Of a DNA stretch of 31,233 nt, positions 23,933-31,233 are shown one piece after another (the first letter of the stretch is position 1; every line of letters begins with the position of its first letter). The notes beneath the pieces were generated by a model. That model was not told where the DNA came from and did no database searches. It saw nothing but the letters and a program-made list of their open reading frames with translations. Source of the stretch: Fluviibacter sp048859965 (GTDB lineage: Bacteria; Pseudomonadota; Gammaproteobacteria; Burkholderiales; Rhodocyclaceae); the NCBI GenBank assembly GCA_048859965.1, contig JBLIZO010000032.1:1-31233 (forward strand), read 5' to 3'. The position numbers were made by a program, and so were the translations under genes.

Positions 23933-24970
23933 TTAACGCTTTTCTGAGACGCCGGCTGAGGCAAAGCTCGCCATTTCGTTCAGGAAAGCGACAGCAGCCT
24001 GTAACAATGGCCAGGCCAATGCGACACCGGTGCCCTCGCCCAGGCGCATACCGAGATCGAGCAGTGGGGTAGCATTCATTGCGGCCAACTGAATTTGGTG
24101 TCCCGCTTCGGCGGAACGGTGGCAGTACACACAGTAATCGCGTGCCGCCGGATTCATACGACAAGCGATCAGCGCGGCCGCGCCGACGACAAAGCCATCG
24201 ACGAGTACGGTCATCCGGCGTTCGGCAGCGGCCAGAATCACGCTGACCATCGTGGCGATTTCAAAACCGCCAAACTGGCGCAGTACCTCAAACGGATCGG
24301 TCAGCGCGCCGGTTCGCTGGGTTGCCTGTGCCACCAATTGCTGTTTACGACCAAGGCCTGCATCATCAAGCCCTGTGCCGCGCCCCACGCAGTCGATCAG
24401 TGATTGCCCGCTCAGACAATGCGTGATCAGGCTGGCCGAGGCCGTATTGCCGATGCCCATTTCCCCCAACCCGATCACGTTGGCGCCGGCATCTGCGTAA
24501 CGTGCGACGAGCTGCGCGCCATTGTTGATCGCCTGCGTGCATTGCTCGGCGGTCATGGCCGGTGCTTCCAGATAGTTGTCGGTACCGGCGGCGATTTTGC
24601 AATTGATCAGGCCATCGCGTTGGCCGAAATCGTGCGCGACACCGCAGTCAACAACCGCCAGCGGCAATCCATAGGTGCGCGTGAAAACATTGATCGCGGC
24701 GCCGCCAGCGAGAAAGTTTTCGACCATTTGCCAAGTGACATCCTGCGGGTACGCAGAGATGCCTGCTTTAGCCGCACCGTGATCGCCAGCGAATACCAAC
24801 ATCTGCGGCTTGTTCAATTGCGGGTTTTCGTTCTGCTGGATCAGGCCGACCTGCAGCGCCAAAGATTCCAGTTGCCCCAGCGCACCCAACGGCTTGGTTT
24901 TGCCATCAATTTTGGCTTGCAATGGCTGCACTAATGGGCCGGCCGTCGATTCGATATTAAAACGTCGCAT
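23933..24970 (-). CDS. cobT: Nicotinate-nucleotide:dimethylbenzimidazole phosphoribosyltransferase
   Basis: Activates dimethylbenzimidazole (made by BluB) to alpha-ribazole 5'-phosphate, the lower ligand of cobalamin. It has 345 residues from the ATG at 24970, where GGGAG precedes by 5 bases; the frame continues to 25039, but that would overlap cobU and lacks a ribosome-binding site. Motifs include KTKPLGALGQLE (24-35), FAGDHGAAKAGISAYPQ (60-76), GLGEMGIGNTASAS (167-180), DGFVVGAAAL (258-267) and LGMRLGEGTG, whose Glu312 corresponds to the catalytic Glu317 of Salmonella CobT. It sits 14 bases after cobU and 6 bases before cobC. Confidence 0.97.
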   Translation of the reverse strand: MRRFNIESTAGPLVQPLQAKIDGKTKPLGALGQLESLALQVGLIQQNENPQLNKPQMLVFAGDHGAAKAGISAYPQDVTWQMVENFLAGGAAINVFTRTYGLPLAVVDCGVAHDFGQRDGLINCKIAAGTDNYLEAPAMTAEQCTQAINNGAQLVARYADAGANVIGLGEMGIGNTASASLITHCLSGQSLIDCVGRGTGLDDAGLGRKQQLVAQATQRTGALTDPFEVLRQFGGFEIATMVSVILAAAERRMTVLVDGFVVGAAALIACRMNPAARDYCVYCHRSAEAGHQIQLAAMNATPLLDLGMRLGEGTGVALAWPLLQAAVAFLNEMASFASAGVSEKR

Positions 24971-24984
24971 AAAGCTCCCTGAAA

Positions 24985-25542
24985 TTAGCCGCGTAATCGA
25001 AGCGGCAAACCGGCGACCGATAACGTCACACGCTCGCAAAGTGCGGCGACGTCCTGATTCAATCGCCCCTGCTCATCCGCGAAGCGTCTTGCCAAACGAT
25101 TTTCCGGTACCACGCCGGAGCCAATTTCATTGCTTACCATAATGATTGTGCCGGGCAGCGTTGGCAAGGTATCCAGCAATGCCTGGCGCTCCTGCCAGAA
25201 TAGATCGCAGGTAATGGGTTCGCCGGATGCCATCTGGTGGCCTGCGCGCGCTTTGAACACCAGTGCCGACAACCAGAGCGTCAGGCAATCGACGATCAGG
25301 CAACGATCTGCCGCTGCGTGCGTTTTTAACGCCATCGCCAATTTGACGGGTTCTTCAACCGTGATCCAGTGTGCCGGTCGTTGAGCTCGATGATGCGCGA
25401 GGCGATCCGCCATTTCCGCATCCAGCGCTTCGGCCGTTGCGATATAGATGATCGACATGCCCAGCGCCTCGCATGCCTGGGCGCGACCTTCGGCCAGGCG
25501 ACTTTTGCCGCTGCGGGCACCACCCAGGATGAGCTCACGCAT
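24985..25542 (-). CDS. cobU: Bifunctional adenosylcobinamide kinase / guanylyltransferase
   Basis: Phosphorylates adenosylcobinamide and then converts it to AdoCbi-GDP for the CobS reaction. The protein is 185 aa from the ATG at 25542, typical for CobU. The P-loop GGARSGKS spans 7-14, the guanylylated histidine is probably His51 in HRAQRP, and a later motif SNEIGSGVVPENRLARRFAD followed by LNQ is diagnostic. The start lies within the final codons of cobQ (8-base overlap ATGCGTGA), with GGAG about 10 bases ahead, so translation is coupled to cobQ. An extended frame to 25608 would overlap cobQ more deeply without support. Confidence 0.97.
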   Translation of the reverse strand: MRELILGGARSGKSRLAEGRAQACEALGMSIIYIATAEALDAEMADRLAHHRAQRPAHWITVEEPVKLAMALKTHAAADRCLIVDCLTLWLSALVFKARAGHQMASGEPITCDLFWQERQALLDTLPTLPGTIIMVSNEIGSGVVPENRLARRFADEQGRLNQDVAALCERVTLSVAGLPLRLRG

Positions 25543-27013
25543 GATGGCGCTGCTCCAGAATATCGTCGATTTTTGTCCAGTCGAGGTTCTGTTCGACGGC
25601 GTCGGCAAGACGATTCAAATCCGCTTCGCGGCGTGCCGCGAAATCGACGGTCTCGACGCTGTCACACCCCGCCCAGGCCAATAACGTATTTAATGCCTCC
25701 GGGTGGTCGAGTAGACCGTGGCAATAGGTGCCGAGCACTTGGTTGTCCGGCGACATGGCGCCATCCGTCCGGCCATCATCCAGGCGTGTTACAGGCCGCT
25801 GCAAATCGGGCCCCTCGGTCACGCCAAGGTGGATCTCATATCCGCTCATGTGTGGCGAGCCCGGTAGGCACACGTGGCCATGGACATTACGCAGTTGTTT
25901 CTCCTGCGCCAGGGTCGTTGTGAGATCCAGCCAGCCCAGGCCGGCGGATGATCCGGGTGCGCCTTCCAGACCCAGCGGGTCATGCACCTGTTGGCCCAGC
26001 ATCTGGAAGCCACCACAGATGCCGATGACCTTGCCGCCGTAGCGCAGATGCCGCTCGATCGCTTTGTCCCAGCCCTGTGCCTGCAGCCATGCCAGATCGG
26101 CACGAACAGCCTTTGAACCCGGCAGCACGATCAGATCGGCAGACGGTATCGACTGATTGGGGCCAACCCACTGGAAATCAATTTCGGGGTGTAAACGCAG
26201 TGGATCGAGATCGTTGTGATTGGACACGCGCGGGTAAGCCGGCGCGATGACCTTCAAACGGGGCGCTTCCGAAGTCTCCTGGCCGTCGGCAATCGCATCC
26301 TCTGCCTCCAGAAACAGGCCGTGTAGATAAGGCAACACACCCAGTACCGGCTTGCCGGTGCGTTCTTCCAGCCAGCGTAACCCCGGCTCCAGCAGGTCGA
26401 TGTCGCCGCGGAAACGATTGATGACAAAACCCTTGATCCGGTTCTGCTCGGATAGCGAGAGTAAATCCAGTGTACCCACCAGATGCGCGAAGACGCCACC
26501 GCGATCAATATCCGCAATCAGAATCACCGGGCAATCGACCGCTTCGGCGAATCCCATGTTGGCGATGTCACGATCACGTAAGTTGATTTCGGCAGGAGAC
26601 CCCGCGCCTTCAACCACCACCGCATCAAATCTGTCGGTCAACCGTTGCCAGGAATCCAGAACGGCGCCCATGGCCCTGGATTTGTAAGCGTGATAATCCC
26701 TGGCGTCGAGGTCGGCGGCCACTTTGCCCTGGATGATGACCTGAGCCTTTCGGTCCGTCGTGGGCTTGAGCAGTACGGGATTAAAGTCGGTATGCGGGGC
26801 CAGGCCGCAGGCATAAGCTTGCAGTGCCTGGGCTCGCCCTATCTCGCCGCCATCTTCGGTCACTGCCGAATTGAGCGCCATATTCTGTGGCTTGAACGGT
26901 GCCACCCGCATGCCACGGCGCTGGAGAGTGCGACACATGGCCGCCACCAGGGTGGATTTTCCGGCATCGGAGGTCGTGCCCTGAACCATCAGGGAAGCGG
27001 CGGGCGTGGGCAT
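25535..27013 (-). CDS. cobQ: Cobyric acid synthase
   Basis: Amidates four carboxylates of adenosylcobyrinic a,c-diamide to adenosylcobyric acid with glutamine and ATP. It has 492 aa. The N-terminal dethiobiotin-synthetase-like ATPase domain has the P-loop GTTSDAGKS (12-20) and VVVEGAGSPAEINLRD (132-147). The C-terminal class I glutaminase-like domain carries nucleophile Cys333 in GICGGFQMLG and His432 in GTYCHGLLDHP. The ATG at 27013 is used; Met9 is a possible later start. It heads the minus-strand series cobQ-cobU-cobT-cobC-waaQ-metH and diverges from bluB across 78 bases. CobQ acts upstream of cobinamide, so the organism either has more of the corrin pathway elsewhere or imports an earlier intermediate. 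Confidence 0.97.
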   Translation of the reverse strand: MPTPAASLMVQGTTSDAGKSTLVAAMCRTLQRRGMRVAPFKPQNMALNSAVTEDGGEIGRAQALQAYACGLAPHTDFNPVLLKPTTDRKAQVIIQGKVAADLDARDYHAYKSRAMGAVLDSWQRLTDRFDAVVVEGAGSPAEINLRDRDIANMGFAEAVDCPVILIADIDRGGVFAHLVGTLDLLSLSEQNRIKGFVINRFRGDIDLLEPGLRWLEERTGKPVLGVLPYLHGLFLEAEDAIADGQETSEAPRLKVIAPAYPRVSNHNDLDPLRLHPEIDFQWVGPNQSIPSADLIVLPGSKAVRADLAWLQAQGWDKAIERHLRYGGKVIGICGGFQMLGQQVHDPLGLEGAPGSSAGLGWLDLTTTLAQEKQLRNVHGHVCLPGSPHMSGYEIHLGVTEGPDLQRPVTRLDDGRTDGAMSPDNQVLGTYCHGLLDHPEALNTLLAWAGCDSVETVDFAARREADLNRLADAVEQNLDWTKIDDILEQRHHA

Positions 27014-27091
27014 CAGGATCGAGGCAGAAAATAAAGGCCGATTGAACGGCCGTCAGAGCGAATTTTACGCAGGCTAATCGTTTATTATCCC
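27014..27091. promoter_or_regulatory. Divergent control region between cobQ and bluB
   Basis: Seventy-eight bases separate the two divergent cobalamin units and must hold both promoters. A short dyad, GGCCG (27036-27040) and CGGCC (27047-27051) around a 6-base spacer, could be an operator. TATTAT at 27083-27088 resembles a -10 box for bluB, but no good -35 sits at the right distance. The gap is too short for a full cobalamin riboswitch, and no B12 box is visible. Confidence 0.4.
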
Positions 27092-27853
27092 ATGTCTGAC
27101 AAGGTTTTACGCCGCATGAACACCCCTGACGCCTCCACCAGCCATCCCTTCCCCGAAGCAGCCCGCGACGCCATCTACCAAGCGATCTTTTCGCGCCGGG
27201 ATGTACGCAGTCAATTTCTCCCTGACGCGATTCCCGATGAGGTGCTCGGGCGTTTACTGATGGCCGCGCATCACGCGCCATCCGTGGGTTTTATGCAGCC
27301 CTGGAATTTCTTGCTGATTCGCTCGCCAGATACCAAGGCGCGCGTGCAGGCGCTGTTTCGCACAGCCAATGATGAAGCGCGGCACCTGTTTGCCGAGGGG
27401 CGAAAGGATTTATACAGCCGCTTGAAACTGGAGGGTATTACCGACGCGCCGATCAATCTGTGCATCACCTGTGATCGCGAACGCACGGGGCAAACAGTGC
27501 TGGGTCGCACCCACATGAAAGAGATGGACCTCTACAGTACGGTTTGCGCTGTACAGAATCTCTGGCTGGCGGCACGCGCTGAAGGTGTCGGCGTCGGCTG
27601 GGTCAGCATCTTTCATCAGCACGAGCTTAAAGAAGCACTGGGCATTCCCGATAACATTGTTCCGATTGCTTACCTTTGTCTGGGCTATGTCAGCGAGTTT
27701 CTCGATCGACCCGAACTCGAAAAAGCGGGCTGGCTTTCCCGCCTCCCGTTGGAGGAATTGGTGTTCCACGAGAGCTGGGGGAAGACAGGTGATGTGAATG
27801 ACCCTTTGCCTAAAATCTATCAGGCACTAAGACAGCGATACGGCTATGCCTAA
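27092..27853 (+). CDS. bluB: 5,6-dimethylbenzimidazole synthase
   Basis: Nitroreductase-fold enzyme that uses oxygen to break down reduced FMN into dimethylbenzimidazole, the lower ligand of B12. It has 253 aa. The FMN-binding start SRRDVRSQFLPD (34-45), AAHHAPSVGFMQPWNF (58-73), and GRTHMKEMDLYSTVCAVQNLW with the following EGVGVGWVSIF segment distinguish BluB from ordinary nitroreductases. The ATG at 27092 or the one at 27116 (MNTPDAS) may be used; both precede the conserved domain and neither has a clear Shine-Dalgarno site. It overlaps btuF by 8 bases. Its presence implies aerobic or microaerobic B12 completion. Confidence 0.95.
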   Translation: MSDKVLRRMNTPDASTSHPFPEAARDAIYQAIFSRRDVRSQFLPDAIPDEVLGRLLMAAHHAPSVGFMQPWNFLLIRSPDTKARVQALFRTANDEARHLFAEGRKDLYSRLKLEGITDAPINLCITCDRERTGQTVLGRTHMKEMDLYSTVCAVQNLWLAARAEGVGVGWVSIFHQHELKEALGIPDNIVPIAYLCLGYVSEFLDRPELEKAGWLSRLPLEELVFHESWGKTGDVNDPLPKIYQALRQRYGYA

Positions 27854-28781
27854 CCTTCGTCTCAAAACGCAACTGTTCAGATGGGCCGCCACTCGAGTGG
27901 CCGGATGGGTTTGCTTGGCAATCACCACCTCCGCTTTTGCCGGACCGGTATCGGTAACAGACGACACTGGCCAACTCGTGTCTTTGCCGGAACCGGCACA
28001 GCGGGTTGTTGCATTGGCGCCCCATGTTGTCGAAACCCTGTTTGTCGCTGGCGCTGGCAGCAAAATTGTTGGCACCGTCGATTACAGTGACTACCCACCT
28101 GCGGCCAAAACGATTCCGCGTATTGGTGCTTACTCCGGATTCAATCTTGAGGCGATCGCCTTATTGAAACCGGATCTGGTCATCGGCTGGGCATCAGGCA
28201 ATTCGCCGAGTGCGATTGAGAAAATTCGCGCCATGGGAATCCCCGTTTATTTATCGCAAATCAATACGGTTGCTGAGGTCGCTGACGAAATTGAGAAATT
28301 TGGTCTGCTCGCGGCAACGCAAACCGTAGCCGTGCCCGCAACGCGTAGTTTTAAAAAGCGCCTCAGCGATCTGACGCATCGATATCAGAACAAGCCCGAA
28401 GTCACTGTCTTCTACCAGATTTCCGAAGCGCCGCTCATGACGATAGGCGGCAAACAGATCATTTCGAATGCGCTGACCCTCTGTGGCGCCAAGAACGTCT
28501 TTTCAAATCTGACACCGATGGCGCCGGTCGTTACGATGGAAGCCGTTCTGGCAGCAAATCCGGAAGCGGTCATGACTTCGGGAATGCAAACCATCAATCC
28601 GACAGCGCTTGATCAATGGAAAAAATGGCCCCGATTACTGGCCACCCAACGCGGCAACTTTTTCTTTATCGACCCGGATCTCATGAACCGCAGTGGTCCG
28701 CGTATTCTCGAAGGCACACAAATGCTGTGCAAAGCCGTTGAAACCGCACGCCGACATCGGCCAGTGACAGAAAACCCATGA
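27846..28781 (+). CDS. btuF: Cobalamin-binding periplasmic protein BtuF
   Basis: Periplasmic substrate-binding protein that delivers corrinoid to the BtuCD transporter. It has 311 aa with a signal peptide to about residue 32 (TTSAFA, then GPVSV). The class III binding-protein fold shows LPEPAQRVVALAPHVVETL, VGTVDYSDYP, LLKPDLVIGW and a C-terminal region with FFFIDPDLMNRSGPRILEG. This matches BtuF and relatives for haem or siderophores; the cobalamin assignment rests on bluB upstream (8-base overlap), cobS downstream (4-base overlap) and the nearby btuCD genes. No lipobox cysteine is seen at the cleavage site. Confidence 0.9.
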   Translation: MPNLRLKTQLFRWAATRVAGWVCLAITTSAFAGPVSVTDDTGQLVSLPEPAQRVVALAPHVVETLFVAGAGSKIVGTVDYSDYPPAAKTIPRIGAYSGFNLEAIALLKPDLVIGWASGNSPSAIEKIRAMGIPVYLSQINTVAEVADEIEKFGLLAATQTVAVPATRSFKKRLSDLTHRYQNKPEVTVFYQISEAPLMTIGGKQIISNALTLCGAKNVFSNLTPMAPVVTMEAVLAANPEAVMTSGMQTINPTALDQWKKWPRLLATQRGNFFFIDPDLMNRSGPRILEGTQMLCKAVETARRHRPVTENP

Positions 28782-29554
28782 CATCCTTCACGGCAAAAAT
28801 CTGGTACGAGGTGTTTGCATTTCTTGGCGCCATTCGTTTTTTCACGCGTTTCCCAGTCTCCGACCGCATCCCACATTCTGAAGCGCTGCTCAATCACGCA
28901 GCCCGTTATTTTCCGGCAGTGGGGATTGTCGTTGGCCTGGTCAGCGCTGTGGCTTTCGGCTTGTCATTGCTGGTGCTGCCACAAAGCCTCAGTGTTTTAC
29001 TCGCCATGGCGGTCAGCGTTTATCTGACGGGTGCGTTTCATGAAGATGGCTTGACCGATATGACCGACGGCCTGGGTGGGGGCTGGGACAAGCACCGCAT
29101 TCTCGACATCATGAAAGATTCACGTGTTGGTAGCTATGGTGTCATTGCGATCGCGATGGTTCTGGCGATCAAATTCGTCTGTCTGAACGAAATTAGCCCT
29201 GCCTGGGTGCCGCTGTTGCTCATCACGGGCCATGCCTATTCCCGCTATTGCTCAGTGCTCATCATGGCTGGCATGCATTATGTGCGGGAAGATGCGTTGA
29301 GCAAGGCAAAGCCTCTGGCGACCCGGCTTTCCGGCAAGGCGCTCATCGTAGCCTCATTTTTTGGCCTGATGCCGCTAATGTGGCTGCCGTTTGGCGCCAT
29401 GATGGCGGGTCTCCTTTCCGGCCTGATCGTCACTATCTGGTTAGGGCGTAAACTTCAGAAGTGGCTGGGTGGCTATACCGGCGATTGTCTGGGTGCGACA
29501 CAACAGCTCAGCGAAGTCGCCTTTTATCTCGGCGTGCTGTCGATAGTGCATTAG
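28778..29554 (+). CDS. cobS: Adenosylcobinamide-GDP ribazoletransferase (cobalamin synthase)
   Basis: Integral inner-membrane enzyme that joins AdoCbi-GDP with alpha-ribazole (phosphate) to finish the cobalamin nucleotide loop. It has 258 aa. The metal-binding signature HEDGLTDMTDG (88-98), followed by LGGGWDKHRILDIMKDSRVGSYG, is diagnostic, as are the hydrophobic helices through the rest of the chain and GGYTGDCLGA near the C-terminus. Its ATG overlaps the btuF stop by four bases (ATGA). It is the last gene of the plus-strand unit and ends 6 bases from the convergent btuD end. Confidence 0.97.
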   Translation: MTSFTAKIWYEVFAFLGAIRFFTRFPVSDRIPHSEALLNHAARYFPAVGIVVGLVSAVAFGLSLLVLPQSLSVLLAMAVSVYLTGAFHEDGLTDMTDGLGGGWDKHRILDIMKDSRVGSYGVIAIAMVLAIKFVCLNEISPAWVPLLLITGHAYSRYCSVLIMAGMHYVREDALSKAKPLATRLSGKALIVASFFGLMPLMWLPFGAMMAGLLSGLIVTIWLGRKLQKWLGGYTGDCLGATQQLSEVAFYLGVLSIVH

Positions 29555-29566
29555 CCTGAATCAGGC
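29554..29566. terminator. Short palindrome between convergent cobS and btuD ends
   Basis: GCCTGA-A-TCAGGC covers the last base of the cobS stop and the btuD stop. As a hairpin it would have only four or five usable pairs and no T run, so if it terminates at all it does so weakly. The two transcripts probably overlap at their ends. Confidence 0.25.
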
Positions 29567-30382
29567 AGGTACAAACCAGCGCTGCGTGAGGCCCTGCGTA
29601 TCGACCCGTTCGATCTGCACCAGGGGGTATCCATAAAGGCGCGACAGGTTTTCTGCCGTTAAGACGTTTTCGCATGAACCATAGAGCCATTCGCCCTCAC
29701 CGAACAGCAACAGCGCCGAATCACAATAACGATGCGCGAGTCCAGGCTCGTGCAAGACCATGACGCAGGCGGCGTGAGTCTGGCGCGCCTTGTTACGCAG
29801 GAGGTGCAAGATCCCAATCTGGTGATGCAGATCCAGATGTGCCAGCGGCTCATCCATAAAATACAACGATGGGCATTGCGTCAGAATTGTCGCGATGGCA
29901 ACGCGTTGACGTTCACCACCTGATAACGTCATCACATCCCGCTCGGAAAAATCCAGCATGCCGACTTCGGACAGAGATTGTATTGCCAGTGCCTGATCGT
30001 CGGCTGACTCCCATGCCCAGCGGTTCAGATGGGGATGCCGCCCCGCGAGTACTGTTTGCAGAACGCTGGCACTAAATTGATCCTGCTGCTTTTGCGGTAA
30101 CCATCCGCGCCAACAGGCGGCGGCACGGACGCCCCATTCAGCGTAGCTTTTGCCACCCAGCAGCACACTGCCATGCATGCTGCCTCGCGACAAGCCGGCA
30201 AGGCAGGATAACAGCGTTGACTTGCCGACACCGTTTCTTCCCAGGATCGCCACCATCTCGCCGGGGTAAACCTCAAAACCAAGCTGCAAAGATACATCGA
30301 TATTCCCCACCTTAAGATCTAGAGCGGTGGCTTTGAATATCGCTGTGAGCGGATCGGCCGAACGAGCCTGCTGGTTCATCAT
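29561..30382 (-). CDS. btuD: Cobalamin ABC transporter ATP-binding protein
   Basis: Cytoplasmic ATPase that powers corrinoid uptake through BtuC. It has 273 aa with Walker A GRNGVGKST (48-56), Q-loop Gln97 in LPQKQQ, signature LSGGERQR (153-160), Walker B LYFMDEP (173-179) and switch His211. The fold is that of the FecE/BtuD siderophore-B12 group; specificity is inferred from btuF, cobS and bluB next door. Its ATG overlaps the btuC stop by four bases (ATGA), so it is translationally coupled; a second ATG follows directly. Confidence 0.92.
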   Translation of the reverse strand: MMNQQARSADPLTAIFKATALDLKVGNIDVSLQLGFEVYPGEMVAILGRNGVGKSTLLSCLAGLSRGSMHGSVLLGGKSYAEWGVRAAACWRGWLPQKQQDQFSASVLQTVLAGRHPHLNRWAWESADDQALAIQSLSEVGMLDFSERDVMTLSGGERQRVAIATILTQCPSLYFMDEPLAHLDLHHQIGILHLLRNKARQTHAACVMVLHEPGLAHRYCDSALLLFGEGEWLYGSCENVLTAENLSRLYGYPLVQIERVDTQGLTQRWFVPA

Positions 30383-31233
30383 TGGATGCGCGTACGATTA
30401 AGCAAATAAAGGAACAGCGGTACCCCGACCAATGCGGTGACTACACCCACGGGCAATTGCTGAGGTGCGATCATGATGCGTGCCAACGTATCGGCCAACA
30501 CCAGAAATATTCCGCCCGACATCACCGCCGTCGGTAGAAGAATACGCTGATCGTTGCCTACCATCATGCGCGTCAAATGCGGTATGACAAGCCCAACAAA
30601 CCCTACCGAACCGGCGGTGGTTACCGACATGGCGGTTGCTATCGAGGCTAATAGATAAATTGCGACTCGGACGAAGCGTACTGAAACACCCAGCGCCTTC
30701 GCCGCATCGTTACCGCAGGCGAGGATGTTCAGATCTCGTGCCAGCGGTGCAGTCAAAATACCAACGACAAGCAGCCCGGTTAGCGCATAGGTCGGGTTCA
30801 CGCCCTGCGAGAAATCACCCATCAGCCAGAACAACATGCCACGCAGGCGCTCTTCGGGCGCAATCGATAACAATAGTGTAATGAGCGCGCCACAACCGGC
30901 TGCGACCATCACCCCCGTGAGCAATAAACGTGTCTGTGTCCAGCTCCCATCGCCTTGTGCGAGCCCGAATACCAACAGCATCGCCAGTAAAGCGCCGATA
31001 AGGGCGAAGCCATTCAAAGCCGCTAGACTCATGCCAAAAAATATGGCGATTAACGCACCGACGCCGGCACCACCCGAAATGCCCAGGATATAGGGGTCTG
31101 CCAGTGGATTACGCAGCAGCACCTGCATCAGCGCGCCCGCCAGCGCCAGCAAACTGCCGCAGGCAAACGCGGCCAGGGTGCGCGGCAAACGCAGATCACG
31201 CACAACGGTTGCCGACGAGGCTGCCGGATCATA
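30379..31233 (-). CDS. btuC: Cobalamin ABC transporter permease, 5' end outside window
   Basis: FecCD-family inner-membrane permease that forms the translocation channel for corrinoids with BtuD. The frame stays open to the right edge, giving 285 residues here; family members have about 320-340, so some tens of N-terminal residues (the first helix) are missing. The hallmark RLPRTLAAFACGSLLALAGA and LLRNPLADPYILGISGGAGVG lie near the visible start, followed by several hydrophobic helices and GFVGLVIPHLTRMMVG near the C-terminus. A GTG at 31203 is in frame but lies inside the conserved domain, so it is not the start. Specificity is inferred from neighbours. Confidence 0.92.
   Translation of the reverse strand, partial: YDPAASSATVVRDLRLPRTLAAFACGSLLALAGALMQVLLRNPLADPYILGISGGAGVGALIAIFFGMSLAALNGFALIGALLAMLLVFGLAQGDGSWTQTRLLLTGVMVAAGCGALITLLLSIAPEERLRGMLFWLMGDFSQGVNPTYALTGLLVVGILTAPLARDLNILACGNDAAKALGVSVRFVRVAIYLLASIATAMSVTTAGSVGFVGLVIPHLTRMMVGNDQRILLPTAVMSGGIFLVLADTLARIMIAPQQLPVGVVTALVGVPLFLYLLNRTRIQ

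Noticed and set aside
24971..25039. N-terminal extension of CobT by 23 codons
   Set aside because: It would overlap the cobU coding region; GGGAG just before the ATG at 24970 fixes the later start.

Overview
The window reads as a stretch of betaproteobacterial chromosome, moderately GC-rich and densely coded, with no mobile elements, tRNA, rRNA or CRISPR visible. Evidence for the lineage: the block topB / smg (DUF494) / dprA / def / fmt / htpX / rsmB / DUF4390 / ntrY / ntrX, hemE next to priA, a DUF1840 gene (a family I know mainly from betaproteobacteria), and a histone-like Lys/Ala/Pro tail on topoisomerase III. The order or genus cannot be fixed by eye. An LPS heptosyltransferase shows a Gram-negative envelope with a heptose core.

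Layout. 1-177: an AT-richer edge with at most the tail of one gene. 178-4620 (minus strand): dprA, smg and topB, with a possibly structured leader before topB. 4602-7139 (plus): a TATAAT promoter, then def-fmt (translation initiation) and htpX (membrane protein quality control). 7179-8132 (minus): a secreted S1/P1-type zinc nuclease. 8185-13649 (plus): rsmB, DUF4390, and the NtrY/NtrX two-component pair, all tightly coupled. 13695-17046 (plus): hemE and priA, separated by a 214-base gap that carries nested inverted repeats and two tandem DnaA boxes. 16964-17950 (minus): a ROK sugar kinase whose end overlaps priA. 18067-18420 (plus): DUF1840, ending inside a strong terminator hairpin.

18484-31233 is a cobalamin region. 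On the minus strand, cobQ, cobU, cobT, cobC, waaQ and metH lie head to tail with gaps of at most 27 bases or short overlaps, so lower-ligand assembly of B12 appears to be co-transcribed with the B12-dependent methionine synthase that uses it. A plus-strand set, bluB-btuF-cobS, diverges from it, and btuC-btuD converge on that set, with btuC running off the right edge. Together these import corrinoid (BtuFCD), make dimethylbenzimidazole (BluB), activate it (CobT), activate cobinamide (CobU), join the two (CobS), remove the phosphate (CobC) and spend the product in MetH. CbiB, CobD and the corrinoid adenosyltransferase are not in the window and may lie to the right.

Most of the window is ordinary core genome. 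The points that most deserve a second look are: a response regulator (NtrX) whose AAA+ domain has lost its ATP-binding and sigma-54-contact motifs; the DnaA-box pair before priA; the topB leader; the cob-waaQ-metH operon; and the zinc nuclease placed among housekeeping genes.
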